Assembly (NCBI GenBank): GCA_008508345.1
Contig: QNGE01003560.1
Coordinates: 5,031 to 69,030 of the forward strand
DNA: 64,000 bases
Reading direction: 5' to 3'
DNA from: Paragonimus westermani
Taxonomy: Eukaryota > Platyhelminthes > Trematoda > Plagiorchiida > Troglotrematidae
A program made the position numbers and the translations under genes. Under the pieces are notes generated by a model. That model had not been told where the DNA came from, did no database searches, and was given only the letters and a program-made list of their open reading frames with translations. Numbering within the stretch: position 1 is the first letter of the stretch; every line of letters begins with the position of its first letter. Positions 49,881-61,369 of the stretch are shown here, piece after piece.

Positions 49881-50767
49881 AGTTTCAACCAGTCTGGAAG
49901 TCAGTCGTCGACTATCAATCTTTTACATGATTATCCTACCAAGAGTGGTCAATTTACCCAGTTATGTGATTAAGCCTCATCACTCAAGGTTCGCCAGGGT
50001 GTAACCACCTACCTGTCTTTGTTTCGATTCCATGTAACATGCATACGGATTTGTAGTATAAAAAATTGAAATAAAATATGGGTAGTTTGTTCAAACCGTC
50101 AAGTTAGTCAAAGTCGTGCAATTTACCGCTTAATATCACCCAAATGTATTGGTAGATTACGTTTGTTTATGGGGGCTAACCAGTACCGACTGACTATCCA
50201 CTCAAATAAACGATGGACATTTACGGAGGTTTCCTTCTGGTTGAGACTGCTCTTCAGTCCACGTCGATCAGTCAGTCGGCTTACCAATGAATATATGATC
50301 CCCACTGACTGTACTGCTCAGCCGTTAATTAGTCCGGTGTGTCGTAAAAACTTCCTAAACACTTTGTCGAATCTTTAAGGCATCCAACACGTTACAATGG
50401 AATTCTCCCTAAACAATTGGTTAGTTTCTCTGCGTTTTATTACAACACGTCGTGTGAATATTGTGCAACCTATCTTCTACTTGAGATGACTCTCATTTTA
50501 TAGCTCGGATCTCTCTGAAGATATTTACACCACCCTCAACTAAGTCCAAGTTAAAGCGTTTCTTTGTATTAATCGGATTTGGTTCCTTTGTTGTTCCTTA
50601 CTTAACACGACTTCTACGCAAACTCAGTCTGGCGGTCCCTGAAATAGTCACACACCTGAATTGATTGAGCGCGTTCGCTATGTGGACTGTAAATCGTATT
50701 GTGAAATTAATCGAACACCAGTCACAAATGACTAAAGTTTCTGTATTCAACTAGAAATCTCGACCAC
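49881..50767. other. Featureless stretch
   Basis: No recognised gene or repeat. Confidence 0.45.
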
Positions 50768-50905
50768 CCTTTTTGAAAAAAAAAAACGCAAGATGCGCTT
50801 ATTAAGACTCATTAGTAATGCATATCCTTGTCAGGACCTTAGTTCAGACACCAATCATGTTCTCATGAGGTAACCGTGCTGATGACTGTGCTATAACCGG
50901 CACGA
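50768..50905 (-). mobile_element. Hammerhead-family SINE-like repeat, copy 3 (truncated)
   Basis: The minus strand reads GCACGGTTACCTCATGA, then TGACAAGGATATGCATTACT and AATGAGTCTTAATAAG, which matches the head-to-hammerhead part of the family. The core is CTAATGA (G5 lost) and the copy ends in unrelated sequence just after stem II, next to a run of A on plus (50,776-50,786). It is therefore catalytically dead. Confidence 0.7.
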
Positions 50906-51897
50906 ACGATCAATCACATTTTGCTGAGAAAGATCACCTGGATTTTGGAGACTCAAATTGAAATGACAGAGGTTATTAAACTCATAGAGTGCGGTTTTGC
51001 TTACTGACATGAATAAAAAGTGCAACTGACACTCAATTTACACCACCGAAATCTCGCATTATTTGCTGGTAGTACAATCACAATTGGGTAGACTAAACTC
51101 ACCGAGTTAATCATCGTCCGTACACTGAAGACGATAGTGTGCAAAAGGCTGAAAACGCACCCTTTGATGTACGCACAGCGTACTGCCGATAGTAGATTGA
51201 AAAGATTATACAGTGGAACGGACAGCATGCCACATTACCACCGGAGTGGATGAGGGAAGTCTAATCATGCAGATCTGGAGGGACACAGTGCACCACAAGT
51301 TACCAGTTTTGCAGTGGTTACGAACAGGAGAAGCAGGAATCACAACGATGTAATGTTTCACGATAACCATTACCGAAACAACAATCTGATGCGGAGTACA
51401 CCTTTGTTTGAAATCACCTAGTCAGTTTACTGGATAAATCGGGAATCGACTCGATATGACATACAGTATGAACCGTACCAACTTAACATGAATAGGAGTA
51501 AAAGTACCAAAGCTACAAGTGTTAGGAGGTTCCACGAGATACAGCCCAATTGACCTACGAACAAGTGAATACAAGCAATATTCCCTCCATAAACACGTAA
51601 ATTAAAGAAAATGTAAGCATTACGTGTAACGGTAACGCACGATTCGGTTCATGTCCGTATGAGTGGGAGGCGTGTACTATAGACACTTAAGAAAATCAGT
51701 TAAACCAGGTTTGCAGTCGATACAACAAAAGTACTGAGAGAGAAGCATATGAAAATTTGAGAGAAGTTAGCACCAAGAGATCTGGAATACAACCCGACGA
51801 TAAAACTTTAGCGCTTCAAACAAATTACGAGTGTGGATAATCAAACAGGTGATTGACCATTTAGAAGAAAGACAATGATCAGTGTATATATACTTGC
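50906..51897. other. Non-coding stretch downstream of the last visible kinase exon
   Basis: Probably the next intron of the SGK-like gene. No exon encoding an FxGF[ST][YF]-type hydrophobic motif was found. Confidence 0.4.
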
Positions 51898-52093
51898 CTG
51901 GAATGGGTTGGCGAGTAAACTCGGGGGCGACGTGACGTGTGTCTGCTTGCGAATCAACTAACGGGACAAATGGGGCAGGGATTCGGCGAGCTAGCAGTGC
52001 ATCCCAGTCCATGGTTCGAAAGAAAGCGTGAGTGGAAACTTCCTCGAAGTCGTTCATGCTACCCAGACGGTTAGAACGAGATTTCTGAAGCAG
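51898..52093 (-). CDS. SGK-like kinase, visible exon 4 (end of catalytic domain and start of AGC tail)
   Basis: The acceptor TTCCTCTAG ends at 52,094. The exon opens in phase 0 with LLQKSRSNRLGSMNDFEEVS, continues with HAFFRTMDWDALLARRIPAP and FVPLVDSQADTRHVAPEFTR, and ends in QPIP. This is the conserved RLG block, the F-F-x-x-(I/M)-(N/D)-W-D block and the PEFT block that close an SGK catalytic domain and open the regulatory tail. The 3' end is uncertain: the best match to a donor is CAG|GCAAGT (a GC-type site) after 51,898. The alternative is GCAA|GTATAT, which would move the end to 51,894. It follows exon 3 across a 4,974-bp intron that contains a Penelope-like element and a hammerhead-family repeat. 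The downstream hydrophobic-motif exon was not seen. Confidence 0.88.
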
Positions 52094-52959
52094 CTAGAGG
52101 AACAGAACGGGTAAAACAAATGAACAAAGTCATTGTAGGTTTTGTTGCAGTCTGCTGTAACTACCTGTCTGTTGAGTTGTGGACGTTTGCTGTCCTGGCC
52201 AGAATTCAAGTTGTTGATGCGTTGGATATTGCTACCATCTGAGCTCGAATAATGACCGGTCAGACATCTTTCCTTATACTTAGCAAGTTCATCTGACCTT
52301 TATAGATCCCTTCCACGTCCTAATCCTGACAACGAGACACAGTCAATCCAGCTACACATTACCAATCAGATTTGAAGTCATGCAGAATCGATAGTACTTA
52401 ATTCGAACGTTTTGCTTCCGTATGAATTTTAATAAGGCCAAAAGTGTTAGGTATGATGTATGTTCGAACCAAGTATTGTTAGTTCTTGTCAGTTACACGC
52501 ACGAATTGATAACCGGATGAGTAGAGATGGGTGCGTACAGGTAAATTAATAGAGTTTGTCCACTTATCAATCATGGTGCGATTCTAGAGCCGAGTGTGCC
52601 GTCTGAGTATTTGGATTTTTTCTCCTCTCAGACTAAGAAAAGAGATCGGCATCGAAATAAGGCGGGTGGGGGCAGATTGGTAATCGACAGACCAGCAAGA
52701 GATTCAAAGTCACGCGGACATTAATCGATCAGTAAGTGAAGTAAACAGAACGTTCCCAATCAAGTCATAGCGGATTTACACCAATAAACTAAAGACAAAG
52801 AAAATATGAACATGGTAGGAAAGTTTGGAGGACAACAGGAACCACACAATGCAGAGATGAGGCACGAAAAATAAAGGCACAATTAACGATCGGGTCTCAT
52901 ATAATTGCTTACTAAGGTGCTGCTAAGTTCGCTGTCGTTGCTTTATGGACACAAATGTA

Positions 52960-54790
52960 GTTCCTTAAGGTGGATAGCTAATGTCTCGGAAAAAGCTGAC
53001 GCACGTTTGTTCACAGTCTGAAAAACAACACGGTGAAATTTCTATAGGTAGACTTAGTGGCCAGATTCGAGCAAGTGTTTTGTTATGGCACTCTTAGTCG
53101 TTACGGTTTCGGTATTCAAAAGACAGTTCAGGATGTGCTTCGAGATTCGCGTACCCAGTGTGCACATGTAGGGCCCACCTAACACAGTTCGCACTTCCAG
53201 GTAAATTCATACATAAGGTTTGATATGGCGGGCACTGGCATTGGATCTTTCCTGGGAGTTGAAGGGACGCGTATTGTTAAATGCAACACAATGATCGAAG
53301 CTGATGTATATACATGGCTCACTGCTGATTACATTATTCGTTCCATCAGGAGGGCCACATCATCACTGTTGAAGGATAATGATATGTACACCGGCTTACG
53401 AGATACCGTTGAGAAGGCTGGTCGGTCGTCGGTTGGTTTCGAATGTTTCCCGACGAAGCGTGCGGGATGATCATTTAAAATGGCAATGTGCTTGATAAGA
53501 TTGAGATCTTCCACCACACTTTCATCTGGACGGATCTTGTGAACTCTGTGATACAGTGTTCATATGAGCTCATGCTTGTACACAAGTGGTGCAAAACGTT
53601 CGAATTGCAACAGTGGACCAGCCCACATCTTTTTTCGTTGGATACATCTAAGAAGAGGGCCATCTTCCAGCCGGGCAAGCCGGACGTCCAAAAATGACAA
53701 CTGGTTGTCCTCTTAGATTCTAGCATTAAACGTCATACTTGGACGCAAACTGTTGAGATACGTGCATGTAGATTTAAGTTGGCTGTTTGGTTCACAAATT
53801 ACAATTATACCATCCACGTATCTTTAGTATGGACGCGTTAAGCTTACGACATTTTGCGTCTTGTTTTCAAGATAAGAAAAATATGACGTCCAGCATAGGT
53901 CCAAGTGGACCATTCATGGCTACACTATTTACCCGACGATACAACTGTCTCTTGAATATAAACTGCAAGCTTGTTGTCCATACAGTAATAATTCAGCACA
54001 GAAGAAACACAAGCAGATCACATAAATGCTGTCAATTGCTTCAAGCAGAGATACATTGATGAACGAAGACTGTTTATGGGAAAAGGCCATCTTTTTCCCT
54101 CCAACACTTACGTTGCGTGTGCCTTTAACAAACTCGCGAGTGTCTTTTAAGCTGTACAGGCACAAGTGAACTGTGACATGCTCAAAAACTTTTACTACTC
54201 ATTTCACTAGACTGATAAGGTGAGTTCCTCGCCGCTAAAGTGCAAAACCGAATCTGTTTATCTTTAGGAGGCCATAAGTGTGTGGTGTCTGTATTCCTAT
54301 GTTGATCAGTCACGACACCAAATTTCAGATCTTGCAGATGATTTATTTCACCTCGTTCTATTAACTAATCGGCATCCTTGTGATTTTGATCTAGGCAGAA
54401 TTTTTTACTGTCTGATAAAATAGGAGCTATCTTAGCCACGTAATCTGTTCTGTTGAAAATGGCCACGTGTGATCCTTTAACGGGAGGCAAAAAGATGATA
54501 GTTTGATCCTTATGTAAATCTTTTGGCGTTTTTGTCTGCTCATTTGCGAGTAAACAATTGTCTGATAGGTGCTGTGTGGTACTGGTAAGTCAAATCAACC
54601 GTTTTCGCTTTAAACCAACTGTGCGCTTCTGTCAACAATGGTAATGGCTGTTTCGAACGATAAAGCAGATATTCAAACTGGGTTTCGTTTGCAAGCGGAT
54701 TGATAAGTGGTGATGGAACAACAAATTTCAGATCCACCGAATGAAATTTTTTTGCGTCCCATTCAAGCGTCACAGTGTAAACGTAGTACA
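52960..54790 (-). pseudogene. Penelope-like element: RT and GIY-YIG endonuclease region, decayed
   Basis: Blocks run in order on minus. At 54,745-54,560 there is LKFVVPSPLINPLANETQFE, then SWFKAKTVDLTYQYHTAPI. About 54,510-54,400 gives a PDKGS-like region followed by a NRTDYVAKIAPILSD-like block in broken frames. The RT palm is at about 53,800-53,740 (RYVDGIIVICEPNSQ; the active site reads VDG where a working RT has DD). DNQLSFLDVRLARLEDG follows at 53,720-53,670 and KPVYISLSFNSDDVALLMER at 53,395-53,335. At about 53,155-53,060 there is RISKHILNCLL with SAITKHLLESGH, which resembles the end of the GIY-YIG nuclease of Penelope-like elements. The G-I-Y and Y-I-G residues themselves were not readable. 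Frame changes, stops and the altered catalytic aspartate show it is dead. It lies in an SGK intron, on the gene's strand. Confidence 0.82.
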
Positions 54791-55548
54791 TATACATTCT
54801 TATAAAGCGCATGCTACCAACAACGCAAGATAGAGAAACCTCACTGGATAGCTCGGAGTAACCGATTTAGTATCTGAGGTGAACAACCCTTATCACGATC
54901 AACAGAAAACCAAGTCATAGCCACAACAATGTTAACCATCTCAGTGCGATCGATGGCTGGTAGCCTGAGATTAAACTACCGGTTTGCTGACAACATCACA
55001 AACAATTGAACTGATTACCGTAGACGATGTATAGAAAACGGTACCAGATGAAAACCATAAGCTGGTGCCCTTAGGAAGTTGTAACGCGAACTATCCATCT
55101 TTCACGCGGTGCTCTGATTATTTTTCAGATCACCAGGTTTCGCGGTCAGGCACATACACTGAAGACAAACAACGCTAGTGTCGTGCAACGTGTTACCATT
55201 TCATTACGCTCCATTGTTTTCTATACGTCTTGCACATAAAACACATTTTCGATTTCAAAAATGTAAGCAACGCTGCCCTAAGAATTATATCAAATTCTAT
55301 GAATCCGACTACTATCGAACGGTCTTTGTCTCGAAATCTGCCTCTTTATTTTAACGAACGTCAAGTTGCATCGTTTTCACTACTTTAGGACTGCCGATTT
55401 ACTGAGTATGCTGTTTAATCTACCATCTTCAACACAGGTACGGAGAAACCGACTGTTTATTGCTATCATCACTCAATCCGATTGAAAACGGTTCCAACAT
55501 ACGCTTCATGCATTAACTAAAAAGATACGCAAGGCTTCTCATTAATAT

Positions 55549-55905
55549 AAATTGAACATCACCGACAATCGATCGCAGCTATCGCATTCCCATAGACTTC
55601 CCTGTCGACCTCTTCAGAAAACAAGCACCAGACTCGAGTTGTGCACTAACTTGAGCTCGTCAATAGCGCATGTCTCAACCACGACCGAGCCAAGAACTCC
55701 GACTACGCTTTCATCAAGCGACCGTGTTCACCACTGTTTCATTCGCCTCACATTAGGCATGATCGAACTATCATACGAGAACGCTCAACCACTTCCGCCT
55801 ATGAGTAATGATCGGGTTGCGCCGTCGCTTACACAAGAGACAGCAAGTGTCCTGTTAACTCCAATCGATCACTCTTCGATTAGGGCCACTCGCGAAGTTG
55901 AAAAC
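55549..55905 (-). mobile_element. Hammerhead-bearing SINE-like repeat, copy 5
   Basis: This is nearly collinear with copy 4 (37,531-37,884) over its full length, and both share a 5' extension not clear in copies 1 and 2. The hammerhead on minus (55,669-55,625) has a core TTGACGA (C3 lost) and ACAA in place of GAAA, so it is predicted inactive. Stem I GCGCTA/TGGTGC still pairs with wobbles. The plus frame at 55,552-55,992 is an antisense reading of this repeat and is not a gene. Confidence 0.75.
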
Positions 55906-57067
55906 ACGGAACTCATTAATTTGTTGATCGATATTTTGATTACTGATGAGCAGGTAAACGAAATCCGCTACCTATCCGGGGATGGTTTGTAACGTTTGTA
56001 ATAGTAGTACTTGTTTTCGGAGGTCTTCATGCGAAAAATAAGAAACTTCCCTGGATAAAACTGCGGGGTAGTCGAGCAACAGCACGGTCTGAAAATACGA
56101 GGACCGTAGGAAATTTTTGGAGGTCACTCACCTGCCTACACACCCATTGTCTGTCAATCTCACAATCCCTACCCCTAGGAATACGGCCTTCCTACAGTCC
56201 ACCATGAAGCTGTCAACAGCTAATCAGTCTACCCGAAGGCCGGGTATGTAGACGCATATCAGACCGATCTGATCGCATTTAGTCGGTTCGTCATTGCCTG
56301 TCGGTCGCTTGCCATGCCTTTCGGACCCTTGATGACCTATTGCGGCCAAGAACGCAAACGAATTGAGGTTTGTTTCTTATGATTGATTATAATGTTTATA
56401 TCAATGGTATCACGTTTCCGGCGACTTGATTTGGTTCTTGATAGTTGGCGCCATTGGTTATACGTGCGTCACTCAATGTTCATCGGAAGAACGTACGAAA
56501 ACCTTGATTTGTCCATTGAACAAAGTAGGTAAGTGTCTCCTGCCTGGCTGGGGTCCACATGAGCACTCAAGTCGTTGGCTAGAAACACTATTCGAGATGA
56601 CAGTGTGTTGCAGTCAATGTCGTACCTACAATCGTATATTTTCTGGCTTTTCTGCCTAGTCTTCTCATATGTTTGGAGCACCTTAGTAATGCCCTCTACT
56701 TCTAGAATATCCCGCGTATCCCGTATTGTGAACGAACAAAACAGTGACATGACGGACTAAGAATATCATCAGTTATCTCAATCGGATTCCTGTTTCCATT
56801 ACTCGTCAAAACGTTGACGCGAATCATGCACATAAACAGTATCCCCAAAAGCTGCAACATTTTAAAATGAACCGGTGTACAGACGAGCACGGAGAGAGAA
56901 CACTGGGAGGCCAGCCTGAAAATAAAAGCGGTAGACTGACAAGTTGCAAAACAAAGTGATGGTTGCCGCCACGCATTTGAACCGGCTACCTTACTTTTGT
57001 TAACCAGTACTATTACCAACGAACAACTGGGGGGGATCAGAAGTGGTAATGCATGGCGATCACTCAC

Positions 57068-57271
57068 CCCAGTCAGAATGTTTTGAGCAGCCAAACTGAT
57101 GGTGTCGCACAGGCGTAATGGCTCGCGAAGAATTGCATTGTACATGCGTTCGCGTACCTTGTGGTAGAAAGGCGGTAGACCGAACAACATCTCGTATAAC
57201 ATGACTCCAAGGGACCACCAATCCACGGCAAAGTCGTAGCCTTCTCGGCGAACCACCTCAGGAGCCATATA
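57068..57271 (-). CDS. SGK-like kinase, visible exon 3 (APE motif to helix G)
   Basis: The acceptor TTTTTCCAG ends at 57,272 and the donor GGG|GTGAGT follows 57,068. The 204-bp exon is in phase 0 at both ends (68 codons). The translation starts [20 protein letters not shown] (APE motif and D-W-W-S-L-G of subdomain IX), then [15 protein letters not shown], which is close to the LYEMLYGLPPFY block typical of SGK rather than AKT. It ends [10 protein letters not shown], which joins directly to LLQK in exon 4. Together with exon 2 it gives an uninterrupted activation segment GTPE-YMAPE. The frame continues past 57,068 into the intron without stopping at once, which is not meaningful given the strong donor. 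Confidence 0.93.
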
Positions 57272-58452
57272 CTGGAAAAAACACGGACGGTAGAAGCAGT
57301 ATTCAGACATAAATCACCAAACTAAATGATTGTTTTAAACAATTTGTATTTTGGCCAATCAAAAACCCACACGATGGATTTAAAAAAATATGATGCTCAT
57401 TCTCAAACTGACAAATCCCCGAGACAAGTTCACTCTCGTTCGGACCCAACAGACAGAGCAGACAGCGTGAGCGCGACCCGATGTGACAATCCCCGTGGTA
57501 TGAGCCGAGCTGTCCACTACACTACCGGCTCTATAAGCGTCGCCGGTGGTGGGACAACACAGATAACTGGCATGTGACTTGTCAGTATTTTGTTTTAAAT
57601 TTATACAATACACCTTAGGTTGGTGCGGACATTTAATCTCCCTTAACATACAGTCGACTAAACAGTAGTTATGTAACTGTTAGCTAACACAATCCGTAAC
57701 CACTATTGTTTGACTTTTTCACTCACGGTTGAGTGTTGACGTTGAGGAAAAGCCCGCCTCGATCCCGATTCATCTCTGGTTATCCGTAACGAAGCGCACA
57801 CTTTCAGCGAATCTAAACTCAGCACGGAACGTTCAGAAAGGGTTGAAATCAACAGTCTGAAACCCGGGTCACTGTGAGGTGAACATAGCCGACTGAGGTG
57901 TGCGGAAGTGCGTAATGCCGTGTCCAGAGTCAGGTTTCTTTTTTAACGCGTTAAAAAAAGACTAACGAAAAGCACCGTGGTTAGTCCATAACACTTCCAA
58001 TTGGTAACTGTCTAGTGAGCGGGCCATAACAACTGAACAGAAATCAGACGTTCTGGATTGCAAAACATCTAATCTCAACAGATCCCGCGGCTCACATTGC
58101 CTCTTGATCCGCAGTTCTATTGTGCAATAGAAACCCCCAGGATATTGGCGTTTCCCGAAGCGCTATATATCAAGCGTCACACACCAACTATTTGTAAGCA
58201 GAAGGTATTGACACAATCAATCTTGTTGCCGTCGCACAAAAACGGTTAACCCATTCAGATATGCATCCGAATAACATTTGCTCGTTTCAGTTTTCTCACC
58301 ATACGTCAAACCTAGGTAACCGAGCGAATAGACGAGGTGCGCACACCTCGTAATGTATGTCTTCTTGCAGAGTTGATGGACTAAATAAAAAAGCTGAATA
58401 ACCGAAAACTTTGTCATTAGAAAACATGAATTCAACAACTAGAATTCACTAT

Positions 58453-58532
<80 letters not shown>

Positions 58533-59849
58533 GGAAAGAGAGAGGGAAAGAGAGAGAGAAAGAGAGAGAGTGGTTTCTCCAAAAAGAGCACTCCCTTAGA
58601 GGCCACTTCATCCAGTCCCATGAGGCTGTTAAGGGGAGTTAGAACCCCAGAGACATTACACTTAGATGCGACGACAGACCGCAGTTCTGGATATACATCA
58701 GTCCAATTCCCCCCAAGGACACCATGGCATTCACCACCATAATTTTATCATTCAAAATCTGGAGTCCAGTGCAATCAAAACAACTGACAATCCAAGTTGT
58801 CCCACGCCGCCGATATCATTATCTCACCCGTGTTACAGGAACATAATTCGCTTCTGACACCTGGTTGCATCTCACACTACACATCGGTGGTTGGCTACGA
58901 ATGTCAGTTGATCTAAATTCTGTTAAATAACGACCAGTTTATATGTAAACAGTGTTTTTGAACTCGTTTCATTCACCTAATGTGGTCATCAAGCCATATG
59001 CGGAAAGCCAGTGGAAGAGAAGCACTGGACAGATAAAGATGTCCCACCAACCACTCTGTTGTTCTATCGGAGGTAAGATGGGGAAAGTGTGTTCAATTGC
59101 TATTAGTATGAAAGACGTACAAAAGGCTGTCTCGGTTGTGTGGTATACAAACACAGAAGCGCACTGTGTAAACCATAAAAAACTTTACGAAACAAACGGT
59201 CAACTAGATACTAGTGCACTGTGTACAGTGCATGGTCTAGGTTGTCCTTCCTTCGACAGAGCACTCACAAAATGCATCACGTTTGGTACATCTCATTACT
59301 GGTCTCTTTAGCGAAGAATATGGCCTACCCCGATATTAAAAGTTGGTATCGCAAAGTCAATACGAAATGCAGAAAATTATCCGCTTTTCTTCTTACTTCT
59401 ACGTTCACTACCGCCTGCGATACACATAACTTTCCTTCGGAGTTGATGAAAGTATAACCCGCAGTTGTGCGGCGGTTCAGGCGTAAACATCTACGCCACT
59501 TCAAATTTCAGATGCCCCGTTGTCAACTTTGCGTGCCTCAATCTTTAAGTGATTCGATGTCACTTCAAGGTGTCTCAAGGGGTTTCTCAGGTATTGTTTC
59601 ATCAGCATTTTTCGAATCGTCCAAACTCAGTGCTTCACACCATCGTAATGGGGCACAATGTTGATGGAAACACTATCTTCAACATCGAGACAAATTGAAC
59701 CAACAAGACACCATAAAACCATGGTGGTGTGAATCAAACCCAGTCAAACATTACTGAAAACTCCCTACGTGTTTATGTAAACGAAATCATCTCTTGTTCT
59801 GATAAGATTGTATATAGACGATCACAAAACAGAAAACCATACAACTTAC
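57272..59849 (-). other. Intron of the SGK-like gene
   Basis: A 2,578-bp intron. It contains a GC-richer patch at about 57,415-57,560 of unknown nature and the compound microsatellite at 58,452-58,570. A plus frame at 58,952-59,311 (119 codons) has no recognised motif. Confidence 0.7.
58452..58570. repeat. Compound (TA)n/(GA)n microsatellite
   Basis: Alternating blocks of TA and GA dinucleotides, the last part interrupted by GGGAAA units. Open frames here are repeat artefacts. Confidence 0.97.
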
Positions 59850-59936
59850 TTCAGGAGTGCCACAGAAGGAATCCGTTCTGTCTGTAGTGCTGAAATTTTC
59901 CTTGCATAAACCGAAGTCCGTCAAAACAACATGACC
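59850..59936 (-). CDS. SGK-like kinase, visible exon 2 (DFG and activation loop)
   Basis: The acceptor TTGTTACAG ends at 59,937 and the donor GAA|GTAAGT follows 59,850. The exon is 87 bp (29 codons), phase 0. It reads GHVVLTDFGLCKENFSTTDR and then TDSFCGTPE, the DFG metal-binding motif and the activation loop. FGLCKEN is shared by SGK kinases (AKT has FGLCKEG). In SGK and AKT the PDK1 phosphorylation site is a Thr directly before FCGTPE; here that codon is TCC, Ser. PDK1 could still phosphorylate Ser, but the change is unusual for the family. Confidence 0.93.
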
Positions 59937-61369
59937 CTGTAACAAGTCGGATAGGGGAGAATAGCCAAGAAAGAAGCATTTGACGTGGAAGGGTGTGGGA
60001 AAGTACACGCCACTTGTGGTAATGTCTAAGCGCAGGAGTCTCCGAGATTCGGTTACTATGGCAGGCAAAGTGACACGTGAATGAAGTCGATTACGTGTGC
60101 ACACCCAGAACCAACTGCCTTGAAAGTAATTCTGACTTACCAATAAGGCTTGATTTTGCTAAGATTCGTGTATTTTCGGTCACACTTTCATTTTTAATGG
60201 GTGCATACAACTTGAAAGTAGGGGAAGCCATGAACTGTGGAGAAGTAAACATAAACTCGATACGGTTGTCTCAGAACTGATAAATTCATAATGTATGATG
60301 CCGCCAATTTGACAAAGGAAGGTGATCTGAACAGTGTAGTTACGGCAATCCCTAATGGGTGATTGCTCCTGTTGTTAGAAAATCCGCTCTGGAAACGATA
60401 CAGCACAGTAGGCGAAATTCGTCGTTCCTGATCAAAGGGTCAGTTTTGAAACCGGCTGGGCTATCAAACCACATTTAAAAGTATGTCAGATTGCCAGTTG
60501 ATACCACAGGATATCTGATCAACTTCCAAACAGAAATACTAGAACAAATGAGACATTCTGTAGACCAAACTAGACTCTACAAATGACGATAGGTCTACCA
60601 AGTAATCGAACATCATATGGGGTGTGGCCCTCATGCCGTCAACATGAATAATAACCAGATAATGATAGAATTCCATAGTCTTAAGCGAAAAAGTTATTTG
60701 CCAACATAGACTGGAACAATCCTGGCAATGTGCACACAAATCGAAGTGTTGAATCGTAAACAAAAAAATCCACGTGTTTGCCAACACGGAAACCACTGAA
60801 AGGGTAAATTTCCTAACGATTACTAGGGTAGCAGACCAGGCATAGATCTACAGGCGAAACTCGAGTCGCGAGAAGAAGGCTGTTTGTTGGTCAGTCAATT
60901 AGATCCATCAGCTGATCACTCTTCTGAAGCTACGTGAACTTTCGCGGTGAATACTGCTCCTTCAGATAGTCTATAAGACTGAACGGATGATAGTATGGAC
61001 GGAGCAACTTTGTAACCCGATTCGATTGATTACTGGTTGGAATGAATGCTGCCAATCCAGGTCGTTTGACTATCGCCAGTGAGAATTAACAGCTAAGGAC
61101 AGTTGGCTCGTGCATTTATTCATGAGACAGCGATGACCATTAGTCTCCCCAATTCAATGGATAACTGCGTGACATTTTGAAGAGAGCCACTGAAAAGGAA
61201 TGAAGAGGGTATAAGATGGTCGAACAATTAGAGTTTGACAAAATGGGAGGATCACAGCAGACGGAGGAAAAAGAGGTGGAGGGAGAGGTAAACCCACAAA
61301 TTCACCAGTGCTGTAGATGAACGACACAAACATGACGGGGATGAGTGGGGCAACGGATGAAATAACTAC
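59937..61369 (-). other. Intron of the SGK-like gene
   Basis: A 1,433-bp intron. It has a short hammerhead-like relic at 60,852-60,866 and is otherwise featureless. Confidence 0.7.
60852..60866 (+). repeat. Possible relic of the hammerhead repeat family
   Basis: The 15-mer GGCGAAACTCGAGTC is identical to the stem II end, GAAA box, stem III and cleavage base of the ribozyme at 25,645-25,658 plus one neighbouring base. The CTGANGA core is not present upstream, so this would be a 5'-truncated or decayed copy, or chance. Confidence 0.35.

Larger units (their letters stand above)
52094..57067 (-). other. Intron of the SGK-like gene, filled with mobile elements
   Basis: The 4,974-bp gap between visible exons 4 and 3 holds the Penelope-like element (52,960-54,790) and the hammerhead-family repeat copy 5 (55,549-55,905), both on the same strand as the gene. 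The segments 52,094-52,959, 54,791-55,548 and 55,906-57,067 otherwise show no recognised feature. A minus frame at 56,469-56,750 is unrecognised. Confidence 0.7.

Noticed and set aside
55943..55966. CTGATGAGCAGGTAAACGAA, which looks like a hammerhead core plus GAAA
   Set aside because: Stem II would not pair (GCAGG/TAAAC), stem I and stem III partners are absent, and it lies outside the aligned repeat. Judged chance.
58411..58621. Frames with repeated YI and RE residues on both strands
   Set aside because: Translation of the TA/GA microsatellite.
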